A stretch of DNA of 20,864 bases. It comes from an uncultured Bacteroidales bacterium (GTDB lineage Bacteria > Bacteroidota > Bacteroidia > Bacteroidales > P3). The stretch lies in NCBI GenBank assembly GCA_937876865.1, contig CALEFF010000067.1, positions 1 through 20,864 on the forward strand, given 5' to 3'. The notes under the pieces are model-generated. The model saw nothing but the letters and a program-made list of their open reading frames with translations. It was not told the DNA's origin and made no database searches. Both the position numbers and the translations under genes were made by a program. This document shows positions 16,226-20,864 of the stretch, piece by piece. Each line of letters starts with the position of its first letter. Within the stretch, counting starts at the first letter, position 1.

Positions 16226-17914
16226 TTAGTTCACTGTTTTAAAAATTCTATTCCAACGAATCTTTTTCAAGAATGAGTTTTGATCTTTATTAAATGACAT
16301 CCACACAATAGAAGCTTTTCCAACTATATGGTCCTCTGGAACAAATCCCCAATAGCGAGAATCGGCTGAATTATGGCGATTATCTCCCATCATAAAATAA
16401 TAATCCATTTTAAAGGTATATTCTTCCCCTACTGTTGCCTTTTGTTTTTCAAACACTTCAATTGCTCTTTGATAAAAAGCTATATTGTCTTGTGTAAGTT
16501 TTACTTTCATTCCTTTTTTTGGAATAGTTATAGGACCATAATTATCATTATTCCAACCCAAATCTTTGTGAGGGAACATTGCAGGGTCATTAAATCCTTT
16601 TTTTGTTATCACAGGCTCAATGCTTTCAACATAAGAAAACTTTTCTATTGCTTGTTTTATTTCTTTTGACAAAGGAAGAGTTGCATAATTCTTTAAATTA
16701 TTGATAGACATTGTATCAATTCCTGCTTGCAAAAGAAAGTTTTGTTTATCGTAAATATCAGGGTGAATAAATAATTTGCAGTAATATTTTGTTTGTTGAG
16801 AAGAAAGTTGTACATCTTCATTCAATGGTTCAACCTCAACAAACGGATTAGTACTTAAAGTTTCTATTTGTGTTTGAGAAAGAGGAAGATAGTAAAAATA
16901 ATACATCATTGCCATATCTTCCTTACTAACTCCAAGTTCTAATAATTCATTTTCATTTAATGTATTATTATCTTTTGTAATTATTCTGTGAGTTAATTGA
17001 AAATCTTCTGGACTTTCCATAGGTTTTCCATTGATATGCACCACCGCATTCTCAATTGAAAGCACCTCTCCCGGCAATCCTATACAAGTTTTTATAAAAT
17101 TTTCCTTTTTATCTATTGGACGCGAAATTATTTCTCCAAACTCATCTTTATTACTCCAAACTCTATCTCGTCCATATCTTCTTACGAGAGAATAATAACT
17201 TTCATTTGATTGATAAAAAGTAGAAACCGTATCACCATCAGGATAATTAAACACTACAGCATCGCCTCTTTCAACTTTTCCAAACCCTGGTAAACGATGA
17301 TAATCAAGCTCAATCCAATCAAGATAACTCTTTATGTTGAGTCCAGGTATTGTATGGTGCATAAGAGGTAAAGCCAAAGGCGTATTAGGTACCCTTGGAC
17401 CATAGGCTAACTTACTTACAAACAAACAATCTCCTACCAACAAACTTTTTTCCATAGAAGAAGATGGTATCATATAGCTTTCAAAGAAATATGTTCTTAT
17501 AACACTTGCTGCAACAATAGCAAAAACGATACTATCAACCCAATCTCTTATAGTAGAAATCTTAAAAGTTGGTAAATCTTTTGGATGCGTATAAGTTTCT
17601 TTTTTAGAAAATCCAAGAATAGGAAGAATCACAAAAGGGATTAAAATAGAGAGTAATTGATACCAAAAACCATTTTTTCTAAAACACTTAACCGTCTCTA
17701 CAATCATAAGCATTATGATAAAGACATTAAGAAAAGGAATCAAAGAGTATAGAAACCACCATTTTTTCTTATCAATTATCTTTATCCAGACCCATATATT
17801 CCAAAATGGAATCAAAACATAATATGGTTTTTCGCCTGCTTTCTCAAATATTTTCCACAAACCTACTACGGTAATAACAAAAGCCACTAAAATAAAAATC
17901 AAATAAATATCCAT
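16226..17914 (-). CDS. lepB: Signal peptidase I
   Basis: LepB cleaves signal peptides of exported proteins at the outer face of the inner membrane. The 562-residue protein starts with a multi-span domain (about 1-105, resembling the N-terminal domain often found on Bacteroidetes LepB). The S26 peptidase follows: a membrane anchor (about 125-142), box B MIPSSSMEKS with nucleophile S153, box C RGDAVVFNYPDG (216-227), box D FIKTCIGLPGE with general base K275, and box E GDNRHNSADSRYWG (510-523). A long insertion between boxes D and E (about 300-495) accounts for the size. It is convergent with the helicase gene and divergent from the S41 peptidase gene 70 bp away. Confidence 0.95.
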   Translation of the reverse strand: MDIYLIFILVAFVITVVGLWKIFEKAGEKPYYVLIPFWNIWVWIKIIDKKKWWFLYSLIPFLNVFIIMLMIVETVKCFRKNGFWYQLLSILIPFVILPILGFSKKETYTHPKDLPTFKISTIRDWVDSIVFAIVAASVIRTYFFESYMIPSSSMEKSLLVGDCLFVSKLAYGPRVPNTPLALPLMHHTIPGLNIKSYLDWIELDYHRLPGFGKVERGDAVVFNYPDGDTVSTFYQSNESYYSLVRRYGRDRVWSNKDEFGEIISRPIDKKENFIKTCIGLPGEVLSIENAVVHINGKPMESPEDFQLTHRIITKDNNTLNENELLELGVSKEDMAMMYYFYYLPLSQTQIETLSTNPFVEVEPLNEDVQLSSQQTKYYCKLFIHPDIYDKQNFLLQAGIDTMSINNLKNYATLPLSKEIKQAIEKFSYVESIEPVITKKGFNDPAMFPHKDLGWNNDNYGPITIPKKGMKVKLTQDNIAFYQRAIEVFEKQKATVGEEYTFKMDYYFMMGDNRHNSADSRYWGFVPEDHIVGKASIVWMSFNKDQNSFLKKIRWNRIFKTVN

Positions 17915-17984
17915 AATATTACAATTTTATTAAAATAAAACAATAAAACTAACGTTAAACACTAAATAAATATTGTCAATAAAT

Positions 17985-19619
17985 ATGAAAAGAGTTATTT
18001 TATTTTGTTTTTTATTAAGCAGTTTGCTTTCTTTTTCACAAAACGATACTTTAAGATTTGCCACAACAAAGACAGGACAAACCTTAGCCTTGATAAATTA
18101 TTTTTATGTAGATACTACCAACTTAGAAAAAATATCCGAAAAAGGAATAGAGGCTATGTTAAAAGAACTTGACCCTCATTCAGTTTTCATAAACAAAGAT
18201 GAAGTAAAGAAAATGAACGAACCATTGGAAGGCAACTTTGATGGAATTGGTGTTAGTTTTCAATTGCTTAACGATAGCATTCACGTAGTAGAGGTAATAA
18301 GCGGAGGGCCTGCCGAAAAGGTTGGAATGTTTGCAGGAGACATTATAATAAAGGTAGATGACAAACACGCAACAGGAGATTCAATAAAAAACGATTGGGT
18401 TTTCAAAAACCTAAGGGGTGAAAAAGGCTCAAAGGTAAAAGTAAGTGTTAAAAGAGCTAATAGAAAAGAACCTATAACATTCAACATAACAAGAGATAAA
18501 ATACCTATTCACAGCATTGACACTTGGTTTATGCTCGATGATTCAATTGGATACATACGTTTGAATCGTTTTGCACAAACCTCAACCGACGAATTCTCTC
18601 AAGCAATAAAAGAACTCAAAGAACAAGGAATGAAAGATTTGATTTTCGATTTAAGAAGCAATGGAGGAGGTTATTTAAACATAGCATTTGAAATTGGAGA
18701 TCACTTTTTATCAGGCAATAAGACAATAGTATATACACAAGGCATACATTCACCAAAACAAACTTACGATGCAACAAGAAAAGGTCTTTGGGAAGAAGGA
18801 GGACTTGTAATTTTAGTAGATGAATACACAGCCTCAGCCTCAGAAATCGTTAGTGGAGCAGTGCAAGATTGGAAGAGAGGAAAAATTGTTGGACAAAGAA
18901 CATTCGGAAAAGGCTTAGTTCAACGTCCTTTTACGCTCGAAGACAAAAGCCAAATACGTCTTACAACTTCAAGATACTACACTCCAAGCGGAAGATGTAT
19001 TCAAAAACCATACACAGCAGAACAAGACTCAGCCAATGCAGCAGATAGCATAGAATGGGGAATAATGCCAGATGTTGTTATCCCACAAGATACTTCAAGA
19101 GCAAGCGATTATCTTATCAACTTACGCTCAAAAGGTCTTTTTAACTCCTTTGCACTAAGTTGGGTTGAAGAAAACAGAGATGATTTCCTAAAAAAAGCAC
19201 CCGATTTCACCACATTTGAAAAAGAATACGAAAAATTAGGACTATTAAAAGAGTTTGAAAACTACGCAAAACAAGAAGGCGTAGAAAAAATACAAATAAA
19301 AAAAGAATGGGTTAATCAAATTGTCATCAACTATTTAAAGAAAGAAATAGAAGATTCAACCTCTTGCTATCGTTCTTATGAAGACTACGCAAAAGCCCTT
19401 ACCGAAAAAGACAAATTAGTAAAAGAAATAATAGAAAACGCCTCAAAAGAAGACGAAAAAATGAAGGAGATGAACAAAGAATCCGACATTTATATCGCCT
19501 CAACCCTTAAAGCACTCATCGCTCGCAATCTTTACGGAGTAAAATACTATTACATGGTTGTAAAAGAGAACGACAAAGAACTGCAAAAAGCTATAGAAAT
19601 AATAAAACAAGACAAATAA
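17985..19619 (+). CDS. S41 family C-terminal processing peptidase (CtpA/Prc-like)
   Basis: This 544-residue periplasmic protease has a signal peptide (MKRVILFCFLLSSLLSFSQ), an N-terminal region with ELDPHSVFI, a PDZ domain (about 80-160, GIGVSF to KVKVSVKR) and the S41 catalytic core. Visible core motifs are DLRSNGGGYL (222-231), DEYTASASEIVSGA (279-292) carrying the nucleophilic Ser, and TFGKGLVQ with the catalytic Lys (K309). The C-terminal part (about 390-544) is a charged, helical extension. An in-frame TTG at 17973 would add four residues, but the ATG at 17985 gives a cleaner signal peptide. Such proteases degrade or trim envelope proteins. It is divergent from lepB, another envelope protease. 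Confidence 0.93.
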   Translation: MKRVILFCFLLSSLLSFSQNDTLRFATTKTGQTLALINYFYVDTTNLEKISEKGIEAMLKELDPHSVFINKDEVKKMNEPLEGNFDGIGVSFQLLNDSIHVVEVISGGPAEKVGMFAGDIIIKVDDKHATGDSIKNDWVFKNLRGEKGSKVKVSVKRANRKEPITFNITRDKIPIHSIDTWFMLDDSIGYIRLNRFAQTSTDEFSQAIKELKEQGMKDLIFDLRSNGGGYLNIAFEIGDHFLSGNKTIVYTQGIHSPKQTYDATRKGLWEEGGLVILVDEYTASASEIVSGAVQDWKRGKIVGQRTFGKGLVQRPFTLEDKSQIRLTTSRYYTPSGRCIQKPYTAEQDSANAADSIEWGIMPDVVIPQDTSRASDYLINLRSKGLFNSFALSWVEENRDDFLKKAPDFTTFEKEYEKLGLLKEFENYAKQEGVEKIQIKKEWVNQIVINYLKKEIEDSTSCYRSYEDYAKALTEKDKLVKEIIENASKEDEKMKEMNKESDIYIASTLKALIARNLYGVKYYYMVVKENDKELQKAIEIIKQDK

Positions 19620-19753
19620 CCACCTTCGTAAGTCCGTTTGCAATAAAAATAAATTTGTTTCACCACCACTTAACGCCAAATGCTTGCGATATTTTCAAAC
19701 AAAAGATTTCTGATTGTAAATTTTAAGAATATAAGCCCTTAACTAAAAAACAC

Positions 19754-19810
19754 AAAATCAAAGACTTAACTTTTTAAAGCCTTAAAAACGCCAAAAAAGT
19801 CTTTGATTTT
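19754..19810. repeat. Inverted repeat A, perfect 14-bp arms with nested stem
   Basis: AAAATCAAAGACTT (19754-19767) pairs perfectly with AAGTCTTTGATTTT (19797-19810). The 29-nt loop contains a nested 7-bp inverted repeat, TTTTTAA (19771-19777) and TTAAAAA (19782-19788), around AGCC. Confidence 0.85.
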
Positions 19811-19837
19811 TGCGATTTTTTCAATGATTTTTTCAAA

Positions 19838-19876
19838 AAAAGTCAGGACTTTTGACCTCAGAAAGTCCTGACTTTT
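19838..19876. repeat. Inverted repeat B, perfect 15-bp arms
   Basis: AAAAGTCAGGACTTT (19838-19852) pairs perfectly with AAAGTCCTGACTTTT (19862-19876) around a 9-nt loop (TGACCTCAG). It is the most stable hairpin of the series. The downstream arm is followed by AAAATTTAATT rather than a T tract, so it is not a clear intrinsic terminator. Confidence 0.88.
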
Positions 19877-19919
19877 AAAATTTAATTAGGACTTTTGAAA
19901 ATTTAAACAGGACTTTTGA
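19845..19919 (+). repeat. Three direct copies of AGGACTTTTGA
   Basis: The 11-mer occurs at 19845-19855, 19888-19898 and 19909-19919, with start spacings of 43 and 21 bp. The first copy overlaps the upstream arm of inverted repeat B. These could be protein-binding sites or remnants of duplicated hairpins. Confidence 0.75.
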
Positions 19920-19988
19920 AAAAATAGGTCAGATTTTCGCAAAATTTACCCTTAATTTCCGCCAATTTTCGTCAAAATTTTTGCTAAA

Positions 19989-20026
19989 AAATCGGTTTTG
20001 AAATTTTGGCAAAATAAATCCGATTT
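19989..20026. repeat. Inverted repeat C, AAATCGG/CCGATTT with inner stem
   Basis: AAATCGG (19989-19995) pairs with CCGATTT (20020-20026). Immediately inside, TTTTG (19996-20000) can pair with CAAAA (20010-20014), giving a longer interrupted stem around AAATTTTGG. Confidence 0.6.
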
Positions 20027-20051
20027 CCCTATTTTTTGAACTTAGAAAAAT

Positions 20052-20079
20052 AAGCCTTGAAAAAAAATTTTTAAGGCTT
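20052..20079. repeat. Inverted repeat D, AAGCCTT/AAGGCTT with A-T extension
   Basis: AAGCCTT (20052-20058) pairs with AAGGCTT (20073-20079). A run of A (20060-20064) pairs with TTTTT (20068-20072), leaving one bulged G (20059) and a 3-nt loop. The AAGCCTT word also occurs inside the loop of repeat A (19777-19783). Confidence 0.65.
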
Positions 20080-20116
20080 GTTTGAACTTTTTTAAAACTT
20101 GTTTTGTTTCCTTATT

Positions 20117-20143
20117 GAAAGTTATCTGAACAAAGAAACTTTC
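20117..20143. repeat. Inverted repeat E, GAAAGTT/AACTTTC, just upstream of the HU-family gene
   Basis: GAAAGTT (20117-20123) pairs with AACTTTC (20137-20143) around a 13-nt loop. It ends 38 bp before the ATG at 20182. It may be part of the mRNA leader or an operator. Confidence 0.5.
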
Positions 20144-20181
20144 GGTTAATAAATAAATTGTTTAATTTAAAATTTACAGTT

Positions 20182-20700
20182 ATGTCAATTTCGTATGTAG
20201 TCGTTAAACGCGACATTCATGTTGGGAATAATCCCGGAGAAAAGTATCTTGCAAGAATGGTAAGAGAGCAATCGGTAGATTTAAACTACATTGCAGAACA
20301 AATTGCTGGTGCTTCAACAATGAGTAAAGCCGATGTAATGGGCGTTTTACAGCAGTTGCAAGTTGAAATGAGTTACCATTTTTTGCGTGGTGCAAGTGTT
20401 AAATTAGGTTTACTTGGGACTTTCACTCCTTATTTAAGGGCAAAATCCCAATTAAATGCTGATGAGGTAAAGGCAAGCACGATTAAAGGTTTGCATATCA
20501 CATTCAGACCTTCGTCTTGGCTTAATACAAAAATCAAAGGTGCAAGTTTCAATCTCATTGACCCTAATATTAAGGGACTTATTGAGGTTTCAAGAACAAA
20601 CACTACCGAAACAAGCACCGAAAGCACCGAAACAGCAACAATGGACGCTCTTTTAAATAAACGAGAAACACAAGAAAAGAGCGAAAAAAGCAAAAAGTAA
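20182..20700 (+). CDS. HU-family DNA-binding protein (HU-HIG type)
   Basis: From the ATG at 20182 the product is 172 residues. It follows the Bacteroidetes variant of the HU/IHF fold: a strand start MSISYVVVKRD, the helical part (LNYIAEQIAGASTMSKADVMGVLQQLQ, 34-60, in two stretches), then the RGASVKLGLLGTFTPYL region (69-85) that replaces the HU DNA-binding beta arms, and IKGLHITFRPS (101-111). The C-terminus (about 138-172) is a low-complexity Thr/Ser/Glu then Lys/Glu tail. It is a likely nucleoid or architectural DNA-binding protein; the specific target is unknown. An in-frame TTG at 20158 is a less likely start. The gene is preceded by the repeat-rich 562-bp stretch and followed by a strong terminator, so it is probably a single-gene transcript. 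Confidence 0.85.
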   Translation: MSISYVVVKRDIHVGNNPGEKYLARMVREQSVDLNYIAEQIAGASTMSKADVMGVLQQLQVEMSYHFLRGASVKLGLLGTFTPYLRAKSQLNADEVKASTIKGLHITFRPSSWLNTKIKGASFNLIDPNIKGLIEVSRTNTTETSTESTETATMDALLNKRETQEKSEKSKK

Positions 20701-20720
20701 CCTAAAAAACACCTTTCTCA

Positions 20721-20749
20721 AAACCGCAGAATAACTCTGCGGTTTTTTT
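20721..20749 (+). terminator. Rho-independent terminator of the HU-family gene
   Basis: AAACCGCAGA (20721-20730) pairs perfectly with TCTGCGGTTT (20736-20745) around the loop ATAAC, and a run of seven T (20743-20749) follows. It lies 20 bp after the HU-family stop codon. It is the only GC-rich hairpin with a T tract noticed in the window. Confidence 0.92.
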
Positions 20750-20804
20750 GTGCTTTAAAAAAATAAAAAAAAGCGAAAAGAACCAAATAAGAACAAAAAA
20801 AAAT

Positions 20805-20835
20805 TTTGCTATAATAAAGAATTATTATACTTTTG
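20805..20835 (+). promoter_or_regulatory. Bacteroidetes-type promoter for a gene beyond the window
   Basis: TTTG (20805-20808), a 19-bp spacer, and TACTTTTG (20828-20835) match the Bacteroidetes primary sigma factor consensus TTTG-N19-TAnnTTTG at every fixed position. Transcription would start near 20842 and run out of the window. The 29 bases that follow contain no start codon of an obvious gene. Confidence 0.7.
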
Positions 20836-20864
20836 TCCCAGAATTGAGTTTTTAACCCTTAGAA

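Larger units (their letters stand above)
19620..20181. other. 562-bp non-coding stretch packed with inverted and direct repeats
   Basis: No credible gene is seen on either strand between the S41 peptidase and the HU-family gene. The stretch is AT-rich and holds at least five separate inverted repeats (19754-20143), three copies of AGGACTTTTGA, and near-duplicates such as ATTTTCGCAAAATTT at 19933 with a one-base-longer version at 19965. No tRNA, known riboswitch or exact promoter was recognised. It could be a structured leader or a regulatory region for the HU-family gene. Confidence 0.6.

Noticed and set aside
16226..17914. lepB as a fusion with a foreign N-terminal membrane domain
   Set aside because: An extra multi-span N-terminal domain and a long insertion before the last box are common in Bacteroidetes signal peptidases, and there is no composition break.
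17973..17984. TTG start for the S41 peptidase
   Set aside because: The ATG at 17985 begins a standard signal peptide (MKRVILF); the four extra residues add nothing recognisable.
19838..19876. Inverted repeat B as an intrinsic terminator for the S41 peptidase gene
   Set aside because: The stem is followed by AAAATTTAATT rather than a T tract, and it begins more than 200 bp after the stop codon. Termination there cannot be excluded but is not supported.
20158..20181. TTG start for the HU-family gene
   Set aside because: The ATG at 20182 gives the usual family N-terminus (MSISYVV); the upstream eight residues do not resemble the family.
19620..20181. Origin of replication or CRISPR array in the repeat-rich gap
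   Set aside because: No DnaA boxes or dnaA/dnaN neighbours were seen. The repeats are palindromic pairs with different sequences, not regularly spaced identical repeats with spacers.

Overview
The window looks like a Bacteroidetes chromosome segment of low G+C. The evidence is a Bacteroidetes-type dcw (division and cell wall) gene order, genes without clear Shine-Dalgarno sequences, a lipoprotein ApbE, a long LepB with an extra N-terminal membrane domain, an HU-family protein of the Bacteroidetes HU-HIG type, and a near-perfect Bacteroidetes promoter (TTTG-N19-TAnnTTTG) at the right end. The first ~600 bp do not fit. They are far more AT-rich, carry a Firmicutes-style tRNA-Tyr with a classic TTTACA-N17-TATAAT promoter, and encode a YabQ-like membrane domain fused in frame to the end of FtsA.

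Layout. Positions 1-62: tRNA-Tyr (minus strand, cut by the window edge). Positions 167-13457: one minus-strand operon, transcribed right to left as mraZ, rsmH, ftsL, ftsI, murE, mraY, a murD remnant, ftsW, murG, murC, ftsQ, ftsA. Genes are spaced by a few bases or overlap, except for small gaps around murE. Positions 13458-13708: divergent control region. Positions 13709-16150: plus-strand pair apbE and a RecD-like helicase, abutting. Positions 16226-17914: lepB (minus). Positions 17985-19619: S41 C-terminal processing peptidase (plus). Positions 19620-20181: non-coding stretch holding a series of inverted repeats. Positions 20182-20700: HU-family gene, followed by a strong intrinsic terminator and then a promoter for a gene outside the window.

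The dcw products make lipid II (MurC, MurE, MraY, MurG and, normally, MurD) and assemble septal peptidoglycan (FtsW, FtsI, FtsL, FtsQ, FtsA). Two things are wrong with this otherwise standard cluster. MurD is reduced to its C-terminal part, with key motifs altered. FtsA ends in a foreign polytopic membrane tail, and ftsZ is missing where it would be expected next. The FtsA/left-end anomaly is most simply explained by a chimeric assembly junction near 600-615, although a real fusion cannot be excluded from sequence alone.

Other structure not explained by genes: a 21-bp-period A/T repeat at the 3' ends of both ftsI and lepB, a duplicated TTTTTGGGA box upstream of mraZ, and the hairpin series upstream of the HU-family gene.
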